Origin: Paenibacillus_E sp040812395
Lineage (GTDB): Bacteria > Bacillota > Bacilli > Paenibacillales > NBRC-103111
Reading direction: 5' to 3'
Assembly (NCBI RefSeq): GCF_040812395.1
Contig: NZ_JBFNXH010000014.1
Span: forward strand, 1 to 64,000
DNA length: 64,000 nucleotides
Both the position numbers and the translations under genes were made by a program. Positions 1-7,601 of the stretch are shown here, piece after piece; positions within the stretch are counted from its first letter, which is position 1; each line of letters opens with the position of its first letter. Below the pieces are notes generated by a model. That model did not search any database, was not told where the DNA came from, and was given only the letters and a program-made list of their open reading frames with translations.

Positions 1-36
1 GGTACTGCTCCCTCAATAGAATTGAGTTACAGTACC
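1..36. repeat. Imperfect hairpin at window edge
   Basis: Outer arms GGTACTG (1-7) and CAGTACC (30-36) are perfect complements, and inner arms CTCAAT (12-17) and ATTGAG (21-26) pair around AGA. It lies just past the 3' end of the minus-strand PAP2 gene, so it could help end that transcript. The possible U-tract would be outside the window, so this is not proven. Confidence 0.35.
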
Positions 37-63
37 TCATAATGGGACTTTTTCAGTGGCCTC

Positions 64-744
64 TTATTTTGTGGAATTGGAGGTTCTTTCTTTAACTTTT
101 TTATTAGAGTAGCGAAATTCTTTGTACCATTGGAAGAGCCAAACCATGATAGCAAACCAAAAGCCGCTTGCGAAATAAGCGCCGATGACATCGCTGGGAT
201 AATGAACCCCTAAATAAATGCGACTTATTCCTATAAGGACAATCATGCAAACGCTGAAAACGACCAGTGTAGTTCTACCGCGGCGTGTGGCCATATGCCT
301 CCATAGGAGAAATGCGATTGTGGCATACAGCGCAAATGCTTCCATGGAATGGCCGCTAGGAAAGCTATAACCCGTCTCGGTGATGAGGCGGTGCAAGCTT
401 GGGCGTTCCCGGGTGAAAATGGACTTGAGAATTTGATTGAAGATGGCGGTTCCGGCAAGTATCATCACAAGTAGCGTAAGTTCAAGCCGGTGATGCAGCA
501 CTTTATAAAGAAAAACGATTAGGCCTAACGAGAGGATTACGACCGTCTTTGTTGATCCAATGAAAGTAAAGATTTTCATAATAACCGTCAACCATGGTGC
601 TTCCATACCTTGAATGAAAGCAATAATCGTGCTGTCAAATTGCTTAACCAGTTGCCCGCTGAACAGAGAAGCAATACAGAGAAAGCAAAGGAAAGAGAAG
701 ATACTGAGCATGAAAACGAATGTAACTTTTAACTTAGGGGTCAT
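64..744 (-). CDS. PAP2-family membrane phosphatase
   Basis: A 226-residue integral membrane protein of the PAP2 lipid phosphatase family, which dephosphorylates lipid phosphates such as undecaprenyl pyrophosphate or phosphatidic acid at the outer membrane face. All three signature blocks are visible: KSIFTRERP at about 107-115, PSGH at 129-132 with the catalytic His, and SRIYLGVHYPSD at 174-185 with the second His. About six hydrophobic segments surround them. The start is preceded by AGGTGA about 7 bases upstream. It stands alone and its exact substrate cannot be told from sequence; a bacitracin-resistance type undecaprenyl-PP phosphatase is one option. Confidence 0.9.
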   Translation of the reverse strand: MTPKLKVTFVFMLSIFSFLCFLCIASLFSGQLVKQFDSTIIAFIQGMEAPWLTVIMKIFTFIGSTKTVVILSLGLIVFLYKVLHHRLELTLLVMILAGTAIFNQILKSIFTRERPSLHRLITETGYSFPSGHSMEAFALYATIAFLLWRHMATRRGRTTLVVFSVCMIVLIGISRIYLGVHYPSDVIGAYFASGFWFAIMVWLFQWYKEFRYSNKKVKERTSNSTK

Positions 745-830
745 GAGGCAATCACCTGTGTATGAAAGAATGGTCGTATGTACATCTGTAAGATGAACTT
801 AAAAATAACATACTTAAGGTATGCAAGCAA

Positions 831-1745
831 TTAGTATGAATGTTCTGAAGATTGAGCAACAGGATTTGTGAAAATATCTTTTGTGAATCGTATCCATTCC
901 CTCGCTGCTAAAGAAAGGTAGCCATCTTTGCGCCACGCCATGACTAACTGCCATGGAATTGTTGGTTGAACCAAGGGAACAACCGCAATTTTGCCAGGTT
1001 TAAGCAATTGACAGATTGTACTAGGCAGCATTGCAATACCTAATTCAGCTCCAACCATCTCGCCTATAAAGTCCCACTGTGAGCTTTCATAGACGATATG
1101 AGGTTCGAAACCAACTGAGCGGCATGCAGCAATAATTCGGCCATGCAGGGCAAAATCGCTATTAAATAAAATGAAGCGCTCGTTCGCTAGTTCTGCAAGT
1201 TCAATTTTCTCTTGGTTTACCAGCCTGTGAGAAGGATGCATAATGACCTTTAGTTGATCCTCGAATAACGAATACGAATCAAACAGCTCCTGCTGAATGG
1301 GCGCCAACATAACACCCACATCTATCGTACCGTCTGCTGCGTATTCCTCGATTTTATTAGCTCCATCTTCAATCATTTTGATCATGATGCCTGGATAGCG
1401 GTCTTGAAACTTTTTAAACACGTTCGGAAAAAAGTTCGAACCTGCCATAGGCGGAAGTCCAATTCGAATGCTTCCTTTGTTCAAAAAAGTCATGTCATTG
1501 AGTTCGGCCTGCAACTGGTCGAACAGTTGTAGGATAGGCTGGGCGTAAGTACAAATCGCTTGGCCTGCATCCGTTAGTTTAATTTGTTTGCCATCCCGGA
1601 TGAACAACTCGACGTTAAGCTCGTTTTCTAAATTTCGAATGGCTTTGGAAATCGTTGGCTGAGTAATGTGCAAAGCTTGCGCCGCTTTGGTAAAGCTGTT
1701 AGCACGAACAATTTCATTTACATATTGCATATGGCGGATATCCAC
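831..1745 (-). CDS. LysR-family regulator, CidR-like
   Basis: A LysR-type transcriptional regulator of about 304 residues: N-terminal winged helix (MQYVNEIV, then TQPTISKAIRNLE as the recognition helix) and a C-terminal periplasmic-binding-type effector domain. An upstream ATG at 1784 would add 13 residues, but a GTG at 1745 lies right after GAAGGGG and gives the usual LysR beginning, so I prefer it. It is transcribed away from the cidA/cidB pair, about 100 bp apart, the arrangement known for CidR in Bacillales, where the regulator activates cidAB in response to overflow metabolites such as acetate. The CidR role is inferred from this context. Confidence 0.85.
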   Translation of the reverse strand: MDIRHMQYVNEIVRANSFTKAAQALHITQPTISKAIRNLENELNVELFIRDGKQIKLTDAGQAICTYAQPILQLFDQLQAELNDMTFLNKGSIRIGLPPMAGSNFFPNVFKKFQDRYPGIMIKMIEDGANKIEEYAADGTIDVGVMLAPIQQELFDSYSLFEDQLKVIMHPSHRLVNQEKIELAELANERFILFNSDFALHGRIIAACRSVGFEPHIVYESSQWDFIGEMVGAELGIAMLPSTICQLLKPGKIAVVPLVQPTIPWQLVMAWRKDGYLSLAAREWIRFTKDIFTNPVAQSSEHSY

Positions 1746-1852
1746 GAAACCCCTTCTTTCATAGATAAATGGAATGAAAATCATAACTTAAATTCATTTT
1801 ACCCATGATAATTCATTTTGTATACTGAATGAACAGAGAGGGGCGGACGTGT

Positions 1853-2230
1853 ATGAGAAGCTTATTTCAAACGATGATTCAAATCGCACTATTTATCGGT
1901 ATAGCAAAATTTTCCGATGCTCTTGTACGCTGGCTGCATATTCCTGTACCTGGCAGTATTGTCGGCATCGTGTTGTTGTTTGGCCTCCTCAAAACGAAGA
2001 TCATTCGACTCCATTGGGTTGAAAAGGGCTCTTCCTGGCTGCTTGGCGAGATGCTGCTATTTTTCATCCCCGCGGCGGTCGGGATTATGAACTACAAATC
2101 GTTAGTGATTCACAGCGGACTATCGATCACAATCACGATTGTTGGCAGCACAATCGTCGTGATGCTGTGTGCGGGCTTAATGGGGGAATGGGCAGCAAAA
2201 CATCATCGAAAAAGGAGGGAGGTGGCATGA
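1853..2230 (+). CDS. cidA: CidA/LrgA-family holin-like protein
   Basis: A 125-residue protein with four hydrophobic segments, matching the CidA/LrgA holin-like family (motif LHIPVPGSIVGIVLL near residue 27, then ...WLLGEMLLFFIPAAVGIM). The family modulates murein hydrolase activity, cell lysis and, more recently, pyruvate uptake or overflow. An ATG 24 bases upstream is in frame, but GAGAGGGGCGG sits directly before the ATG at 1853, so I choose that start. Its stop overlaps the start of the next gene (ATGA), so the two are translationally coupled, and the divergent LysR gene probably regulates both. Confidence 0.88.
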   Translation: MRSLFQTMIQIALFIGIAKFSDALVRWLHIPVPGSIVGIVLLFGLLKTKIIRLHWVEKGSSWLLGEMLLFFIPAAVGIMNYKSLVIHSGLSITITIVGSTIVVMLCAGLMGEWAAKHHRKRREVA

Positions 2231-2916
2231 CAGCTGCATTATGGGCCATAATCTGGTTCTGTGGAACCATTGCCTGCTACTGGGCGTCAAAACGGCTTTA
2301 TCGGGCATATCCAAAAATATATCTGACGCCGCTGCTCGTGGCTCCGATCGTCATCATCGCCGTCATTTCCATTAGCGGCGTCAAGTTCGATGCGTACAAC
2401 GAAGGGGCTGGCTGGCTTAGCCAAATGGTTGAACCTGCCACCATTGCGCTTGCGGTTATGCTCTATAAACATTTCGATGTTATGAAAAAACATGCATTCG
2501 TTATTATGGCTAGTGTCGGCTGCGGGGCTGTCGCATCCATTGTCACATCAGCGGGTTTAGCTCATCTATTCGGCTTAAGCACCGAAATTGTAGATAGTTT
2601 AGCGCCGCGCTCGGCTACGACGCCAATCGCCATCTCCATTTCTCATGGCATTGGCGGTTTGCCTACGATAACCGCAGTTGCCACATTAATTACAGGCGTT
2701 CTGGGGCTTGTCCTAGGCCCTTATATCGTAAAATGGTTCCGAATTCGAGGGCCTGTGGCCCGTGGTGTCTTGTTAGGTACAAGCGCACATTCGGCAGGGA
2801 TTAGCAAAGCATTCGAATATGATGCTCTTACAGGCTCTGTTGCCGGAATTGCCATGCTGGTGACCGCGTTCGTCACCTTATGCATAACCCCGCTGCTTAT
2901 TGGCTGGTTTCAATAG
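2227..2916 (+). CDS. cidB: CidB/LrgB-family membrane protein
   Basis: A 229-residue multi-span membrane protein of the LrgB/CidB family, the partner of CidA/LrgA. Family hallmarks are the conserved RSATTPIAI stretch with GIGG nearby in the middle, and LGTSAHSAGISKAFE near the C-terminus. It starts at the ATG that overlaps the cidA stop; GGAGGGAGGTGGC upstream, inside cidA, is a strong ribosome site. With cidA and the LysR gene it forms a complete cid-type module. Confidence 0.9.
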   Translation: MTAALWAIIWFCGTIACYWASKRLYRAYPKIYLTPLLVAPIVIIAVISISGVKFDAYNEGAGWLSQMVEPATIALAVMLYKHFDVMKKHAFVIMASVGCGAVASIVTSAGLAHLFGLSTEIVDSLAPRSATTPIAISISHGIGGLPTITAVATLITGVLGLVLGPYIVKWFRIRGPVARGVLLGTSAHSAGISKAFEYDALTGSVAGIAMLVTAFVTLCITPLLIGWFQ

Positions 2917-3012
2917 ACGCAAAACTTCAATTCTAAGGCTGCCGTCCGCTTGACCTTAACCTTACGTTATCGTTTAACCTTCTAGCTATTACAAATCTAG
3001 GAGGTTTTTTCG

Positions 3013-4302
3013 ATGAACATAGTCATTCATAACGTTATGATTCACACGATGAAAGAAGCTGAGGTCCCGTATTTTGGTCAAATTGTGATAGAGGGAGAGG
3101 AAATTGCAAACATGGGTCCGGATGAACATGCGGAAGCGGATACGGTTATCGATGGCAAAGGGATGCTTGCTATGCCTGGACTCATAAATTCGCATCAGCA
3201 TACGCCCATGAGCTTGCTGCGAGGCTTTTCAGATGATCTTAAGCTGATGGATTGGCTCAGTAAAAAAATGCTTCCGGCAGAAGCTAATATGACCCCAGAG
3301 GACATCTACTGGGGAGCCAAGCTGGCGATGGCAGAAATGATTAGATCAGGCACAACGGCATTCGCCGATATGTATATTTATATGAATGAAATTGCCGAGG
3401 CTGTAGTAGAAGTTGGCATGCGAGCTTCCTTAACGAGAGGACTGGTCTTTCTGGAAGATGACCAAGGGAAGAGATTAACCGAAGCCATAGATTTAATTGA
3501 TCGCTGGAGTGGACGGGCAGATGGCCGAATAACGACGATGATCGGTCCGCATGCTCCTTATACATGTCCGCCTGAACCTTTGAAAGAAGTCATCCGCCTT
3601 GCACGTGAGAAAAAGGTTCCGATTCATATTCATTTGGCGGAAACGAAAGAAGAAGTGATCAAGATGAGAGAGACCTATAATCAGACGCCTACTGAATATT
3701 TGTATCAGATAGGTCTTTTCGAACATGATCACGTGCTTCTGGCGCACGGGGTTCATTTGAATCATCGAGATATCCAATGGTTGAAAGGGATGCGCGGCGG
3801 TGTCGCCCATAATCCTGTGAGCAATTTGAAGCTGGGTTGCGGCATTGCGCCCATCGTGGAATTGATGCATCAAGGCATAACGGTTGGACTCGGAACGGAT
3901 GGAGCGGGAAGCGCATCAACACTGGATATGTTCGAGGAGATAAAGGCAGCAGCATGGCTGCAGAAACTGGATTACGGAGATCCTACAGTACTTCCCGCGG
4001 TCACTGCGCTACGTATGGCAACAGTAGAAAGCGCCAAGCTGCTGCAAATCGATAAGCAAGTCGGCACGCTTGAAGTTGGGAAAAAAGCGGACATCATCTT
4101 AATTGACATGAATAAACCCCATTTACAACCAGCGCATAATCCGGAGTCTTTGCTGTCCTACTGCGTGAATGGAGCAGATGTGGACACGACAATCGTGAAT
4201 GGAAAAATCCTGATGAGACATCGAGAGTTACTTACCATCGATGAAGGTGAACTGCTAAATCAAGTATCTGTGCGCGCCAAGCGAATCGTAGCGGGCATTT
4301 AA
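3013..4302 (+). CDS. MtaD/SsnA-type amidohydrolase (5'-methylthioadenosine/SAH deaminase-like)
   Basis: A 429-residue amidohydrolase with a TIM-barrel metal site: HQH at residues 61-63, HIHLAE in the middle (third His), AHGVHLNH (fourth His), and GTDGAGSAS with the metal-binding Asp. The N- and C-terminal beta-sandwich strands and the GKKADIILIDM segment are typical. The closest family by motif is the 5-methylthioadenosine/S-adenosylhomocysteine deaminase group (MtaD), which releases ammonia from adenine-containing thioethers. Related guanine or chlorohydrolase-type deaminases share the same motifs, so the substrate is not fixed. AGGAGG precedes the ATG with good spacing. Its 3' end overlaps the convergent minus-strand gene by four bases. 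Confidence 0.85.
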   Translation: MNIVIHNVMIHTMKEAEVPYFGQIVIEGEEIANMGPDEHAEADTVIDGKGMLAMPGLINSHQHTPMSLLRGFSDDLKLMDWLSKKMLPAEANMTPEDIYWGAKLAMAEMIRSGTTAFADMYIYMNEIAEAVVEVGMRASLTRGLVFLEDDQGKRLTEAIDLIDRWSGRADGRITTMIGPHAPYTCPPEPLKEVIRLAREKKVPIHIHLAETKEEVIKMRETYNQTPTEYLYQIGLFEHDHVLLAHGVHLNHRDIQWLKGMRGGVAHNPVSNLKLGCGIAPIVELMHQGITVGLGTDGAGSASTLDMFEEIKAAAWLQKLDYGDPTVLPAVTALRMATVESAKLLQIDKQVGTLEVGKKADIILIDMNKPHLQPAHNPESLLSYCVNGADVDTTIVNGKILMRHRELLTIDEGELLNQVSVRAKRIVAGI

Positions 4303-4598
4303 ATTCGGAATCGCGAGATTTGCTCCCACTGTTCCTCTCTCTCCAAGATCTCTCTCTGCTTCGGTCCGATCAGATCGAAGTGGGGGTAGGGAGGCCGGTT
4401 ATGAATATAACGAGGATTGAGACCGTTCGCAACACACCATGCCGATAAACGTTCCAAATTGGCACAGCCAACCTTCGTTACGGTTCGAATGCCCGCAAAT
4501 CGTTCATCCAGCCAGTAATGGGTTAAAAAAGCGATTTCGCCGCGAAGTACGGCCTCTTGCCATGAATGCAATTCTGCTCTCCGTATGCCAAATGCCAT
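4299..4598 (-). CDS. YneQ-like uncharacterised protein
   Basis: A 99-residue soluble protein with conserved-looking segments MAFGIRR, EIAFLTHYWLDERF, VTKVGC and PPYPHFDLIGPKQ. These match my memory of the small Bacillus protein YneQ, which has no assigned function. An ATG four codons upstream (4610) sits directly against AAAGG, whereas the ATG at 4598 has AAAGG about 11 bases upstream and gives the YneQ-like length, so 4598 is preferred. Its stop overlaps the stop of the convergent deaminase gene. Function unknown. Confidence 0.7.
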   Translation of the reverse strand: MAFGIRRAELHSWQEAVLRGEIAFLTHYWLDERFAGIRTVTKVGCANLERLSAWCVANGLNPRYIHNRPPYPHFDLIGPKQREILEREEQWEQISRFRI

Positions 4599-4704
4599 GT
4601 AGGTGTCCATCCTTTAGAAGTGCATGTAATGAAACTAGTATACCACGTAAGTTGAGCTTGATGGATATCCTTCACAGCGCCAATTTTTGAATCAAGGAAA
4701 TCAC

Positions 4705-4733
4705 GGAGCAGGGGTTTAACCTGCTTCTTTTTT
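4705..4733 (+). terminator. Rho-independent terminator without an obvious upstream gene
   Basis: GAGCAGG pairs with CCTGCTT around a short loop and is followed by a run of T on the plus strand. No plus-strand gene ends in the preceding 400 bp apart from the deaminase, which stops at 4302. Confidence 0.6.
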
Positions 4734-4806
4734 GGTTACAAAGAAAGCAAAAGGATATATTTATATTGCTTCGGACCTATAGAAACAAGTAGAATAGATA
4801 AGAAGT

Positions 4807-4829
4807 GTGATGAGAGCGTTACTCATCAC
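4807..4829. other. Perfect 8-bp hairpin in leader of 4930 gene
   Basis: GTGATGAG and CTCATCAC form a perfect stem with a 7-base loop about 100 bp before the GTG start at 4930. There is no T-tract, so it may be an operator or an mRNA leader hairpin. Confidence 0.3.
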
Positions 4830-4929
4830 TCACGGGGAAATGAAACCTTTTCTTGCTAGCAACTCTAAGATCAAGCCATTCACGACCCACACGAAAATAA
4901 TCAGCTTCATAGAAAAGGGGAAGTAATCA

Positions 4930-5238
4930 GTGAGAGTTAAATTGAATTTTACGAATAAAGGGAAAGTGGTCATTGAAAATTTCAACAACGAAGAGCTGCT
5001 TGAAATTTTCAGCAGATACATCAACACACTTACAAAGAAGTACGCTGTGGATGTTGTTGTTCCCGCTGAAGACAATCAGACGATCGTAGAAGAGGGCACG
5101 GTTAAGGTTGAGCTATCCAACGTTAACTGCGACGTAGAAACCTTCTTTAAAGAGCTGGGCAGAGATATTAAAGTTCCTCTAAAGAAACGGACGGACGGCA
5201 AATTAGAGAACATTTTTAAATTAGAAGTCCTTAAATAG
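4930..5238 (+). CDS. Hypothetical protein, 102 residues
   Basis: A soluble, charged, mostly alpha/beta-looking protein of 102 residues with no signal peptide or membrane segment and no motif I recognise. It starts at GTG with AAGGGGAAG six bases upstream, which is convincing. The gene is 16 bp from the next one in the same direction and the two are probably co-transcribed, ending at the hairpin at 5731. Function unknown. Confidence 0.65.
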   Translation: MRVKLNFTNKGKVVIENFNNEELLEIFSRYINTLTKKYAVDVVVPAEDNQTIVEEGTVKVELSNVNCDVETFFKELGRDIKVPLKKRTDGKLENIFKLEVLK

Positions 5239-5254
5239 GGATACGGGGGCCTTT

Positions 5255-5725
5255 ATGCTTAGTTTCCAGCAAAAGTTAGAGATTCTGGCATCTTTTCCGG
5301 AATTAGAACGCAAAGATGTGTCGCTTGGACGGGTTAATTTTCATTACGAGGAAAGCGCCTTTGATAAAAAAATAGTGGCCTACCACATCCATCCGAATGG
5401 AAACGGATTTGTGTACGCAGGCCAGATGAAGGGTTATGCGACTGATGAAAAAGGGTTCGTAAATATCCGTGAATGTACAGCCGACGAGCTGCGAGCCCTT
5501 GTTGAGAAGTCCATTCAATCCCTCACAAGATCAGGTGACAAGGCAGGCGGCAAGAAAATAGATGGCGAGGAACGTTGGATTGACGAGGATGATCATATCC
5601 TGACCGTTACCTTTGTCGAAGACTTGTGGTACGTTCATGCCGGAAAGAATCTGGATGCCGCCTTTGAAACGTATGAAGAAGTTGAAGAATACATGCAAGA
5701 AGAAGGATTTTTAAGGGATTTATAA
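5255..5725 (+). CDS. Hypothetical protein, 156 residues
   Basis: An acidic soluble protein with two similar-looking segments (HPNGNGFVYAGQ and DLWYVHAGKNLDAAFETYEEVEEYM), suggesting an alpha/beta domain. No catalytic motif is visible. It follows the 4930 gene closely and is followed immediately by a clear terminator, so the pair forms a two-gene unit. Function unknown. Confidence 0.65.
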   Translation: MLSFQQKLEILASFPELERKDVSLGRVNFHYEESAFDKKIVAYHIHPNGNGFVYAGQMKGYATDEKGFVNIRECTADELRALVEKSIQSLTRSGDKAGGKKIDGEERWIDEDDHILTVTFVEDLWYVHAGKNLDAAFETYEEVEEYMQEEGFLRDL

Positions 5726-5730
5726 CGGAG

Positions 5731-5755
5731 GACTGCTGAATAGGCAGTCTTTTTC
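5731..5755 (+). terminator. Terminator of the 4930-5725 unit
   Basis: GACTGC pairs with GCAGTC around a 7-base loop and is followed by TTTTTC. Confidence 0.85.
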
Positions 5756-5939
5756 TACGAAAGCAGATGTCGTCAGGTTTGTGCGTGACGAGCTCGCAGA
5801 GCGGAGAGTTTCCGCTCGTATCGTGTGGTACGCGCATTTGACATGATGGACATACGGATGTGCCACAACGGATTGGATCACCCAAGATCACTCAAAACGC
5901 GATTCGATCTGCGAGAGATCGTGTTTTTGCAGGGGTGAG

Positions 5940-6140
5940 TGGAACGTGGGTGCGTTAAGAGGCGGAATTTATGGTCGTGGGGACATTTCGCGGAACTACA
6001 GTGTGTTATGAGTGGGAAATGCTGGGTTGTAGGCACGTATGGGGTCATTTAACGCACCCTAGTTCCGCTTCAGAGGAAGAAAAGGGGCGTTACCCTGGAA
6101 TAAGGCATCGTAGTTCCGTCGATATCGCTGTATATGGAGA
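5940..6140. repeat. Dispersed intergenic repeat, copy 1
   Basis: This non-coding stretch shares several blocks, in the same order and orientation, with 47898-48095: CATTTCGCGGAACTACAG, then TAACGCACC, then AATAAG(G/A)CATCG(T/C)AGTTCCGTCG. The GGAACTA / TAGTTCC core recurs in both orientations. It sits in a gene-free gap of about 520 bp (5756-6273), where I see no real gene; the open frames here are low-complexity readings of the repeat. Confidence 0.6.
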
Positions 6141-6273
6141 AAGGCAGTCCCACAGTACCTCCTCGGGCGCGCGTTGTGCGCCACCGCATGGCGGCTGTCG
6201 CACTCCCCATGCGCTAACATATGGCTTATACCAAGGGACGCCGCTAGGCGTTCTTCTTGTTTGTCTAAGCGGG

Positions 6274-7275
6274 CTAACGTTTACGTGTGCTGCTTGGCGA
6301 GAGAATCCCTTGATTCGTTAATGACCGAATCATATACAGAGCACGCTGTTTATAAGAATGAGCGGCGGCGGCTTTTTTCCCGGCCGTACGGATTTGCCTC
6401 ATTTTCTGAGGATGATTTAAATAGTAGCGGACTAGACGGAGAGTATCGTGCGGCGATTTGGAAGTGATTAAATGCTTGCCAGGTTTAAACAGCCTTCTGA
6501 TTTCTGGGGTATCGCTTGTAATTAGAAACCCACCCGACCCTAGTATTTCATATGTGCGCTGGGTAACTTGAGTAAGTTGGTTTTGTAGGCCGAGGATAAT
6601 TTGGGCTGAGCTGTATACTTGATTCGCTTTCGTATAATGCAGGTAGCCGCGTATCCATTTTCTTGGAATTGGTGCGCCGAGCAACCGTTTCATCTGACTC
6701 CATTGCCTTCCCCATAAAGCGATGGGGATTTTATTTTTAACGAGAGGACTAATAAGTTGGTGCAGGGACTTAATGCGATGATGTCGCGTATATTTGGCGA
6801 GGATGTGAGGATATGCATTCGCTACGATTGCAACATCGGCGCGGTATTTCGCATTTACCGGGACGGGGTGGTGTACCCTGGGATGATAGCCGAAATCCAA
6901 ATGGGCAGCTTTGAAACCCATCTTCTGGTATTCGCCGACTCTTCGCTGGCAAATCGTGAAAATAAAATCTGGTTTCACCTGGCGAATGTAAGGCAAAGTA
7001 AAGGTCTGGGTATGCGTGGGATCTTCCGTTGCCCAGTATACATGGGGGATGCCCGATTGCTTCACATATTTCCGAATCCATTTTCGTTTTTTTGGTTGAT
7101 GCTCGCGCGTCCATCCTAAAGTAATGATCAAATCAGGCCGGAAACTGGCAATCAGCCTGGGTATTTTTTGAGGCGTTAAGCGACCGGAAATTTTGACTTG
7201 ATGGCCGGCATCGCGAAATCCATTCGGAAGGCCGTGAATCCACATGGGGTGATTCTCCAGAAATAATATCTTCAT
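6274..7275 (-). CDS. CgeB-like spore maturation glycosyltransferase
   Basis: A 333-residue GT-B-like protein resembling the CgeB family: N-terminal MKILFLENHPMW, a middle HVYWATEDPTHT segment, and a C-terminal glycosyltransferase part with QVYSSAQIILGLQNQ and TYEILGSGGFLITSD. CgeB-type proteins decorate the outermost spore layer, probably by glycosylation, and are made in the mother cell. The open frame extends upstream, but AAGGAGGGAC directly precedes the ATG at 7275 and the extension has no family match. It is a single gene, preceded on the same strand by a possible 44-residue ORF. Confidence 0.8.
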   Translation of the reverse strand: MKILFLENHPMWIHGLPNGFRDAGHQVKISGRLTPQKIPRLIASFRPDLIITLGWTREHQPKKRKWIRKYVKQSGIPHVYWATEDPTHTQTFTLPYIRQVKPDFIFTICQRRVGEYQKMGFKAAHLDFGYHPRVHHPVPVNAKYRADVAIVANAYPHILAKYTRHHRIKSLHQLISPLVKNKIPIALWGRQWSQMKRLLGAPIPRKWIRGYLHYTKANQVYSSAQIILGLQNQLTQVTQRTYEILGSGGFLITSDTPEIRRLFKPGKHLITSKSPHDTLRLVRYYLNHPQKMRQIRTAGKKAAAAHSYKQRALYMIRSLTNQGILSPSSTRKR

Positions 7276-7342
7276 AAAATGTCCCTCCTTTTTGGTTTGA
7301 ATTGAACAGGCTAAACCACATCGCGAAATCCCTTTCCCGTCA

Positions 7343-7477
7343 TCACTTATGGTATGTGGAGCAAATCCCGCAATCCTGAGCGCCTGCCCAGCGATACTGG
7401 AAATAGGCCAGGAGGCAGGCCTTCTCTGCATGCTGTTCACGTTCTTTTCCTAAATAGAAGTTATAAGCTTCTTTCAC
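7343..7477 (-). CDS. Possible small Cys-containing protein, 44 residues
   Basis: Read by hand: a minus-strand frame whose first GTG gives VKEAYNFYLG... and ends ...QDCGICSTYHK before a TGA at 7343. It has a CGIC pair, an earlier Cys and a biased Glu/Lys/Tyr composition that looks protein-like rather than random. There is no clear ribosome site before the GTG; a TTG 13 codons upstream is an alternative start. It could be a small metal or redox protein, or the tail of a decayed gene. It lies 67 bp before the CgeB-like gene on the same strand. Confidence 0.35.
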   Translation of the reverse strand: MKEAYNFYLGKEREQHAEKACLLAYFQYRWAGAQDCGICSTYHK

Positions 7478-7506
7478 CCGTGTATATATAGAATGAGCCC
7501 ACAAAG

Positions 7507-7521
7507 ATGCAAGCGCTTTAA
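7507..7521 (+). promoter_or_regulatory. cre-like CcpA site before the mmg operon
   Basis: ATGCAAGCGCTTTAA fits the catabolite-responsive element consensus WTGNAANCGNWWNCA at all positions but one. It lies 80 bp before the first mmg gene. The B. subtilis mmg operon is known to be repressed by CcpA, so the site makes sense. Confidence 0.6.
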
Positions 7522-7601
7522 GGGTTTGTACAAAAAGCTAGTTACGCAATAGTCTTCGCTGCAGCTAAAGTTATGGCTACCATGTTGAAGGGGGCTAGGG
7601 C

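Noticed and set aside
4439..4690. Plus-strand ORF opposite the YneQ-like gene
   Set aside because: Antisense to a conserved gene; no ribosome site.
6237..6262. ACGCC/GGCGT hairpin as terminator of the CgeB-like gene
   Set aside because: The T-rich side faces the plus strand, while the gene is on the minus strand.
5971..6467. Two overlapping plus-strand ORFs in the repeat region
   Set aside because: They run through the dispersed repeat and into the antisense of the CgeB-like gene; composition is not protein-like and no ribosome site is present.
7440..7600. Sigma-E promoter before the mmg operon
   Set aside because: Expected from B. subtilis, but no pair close to the sigma-E -35 and -10 consensus with correct spacing was found; GTATATAT near 7483 is too far from CATACAnT.
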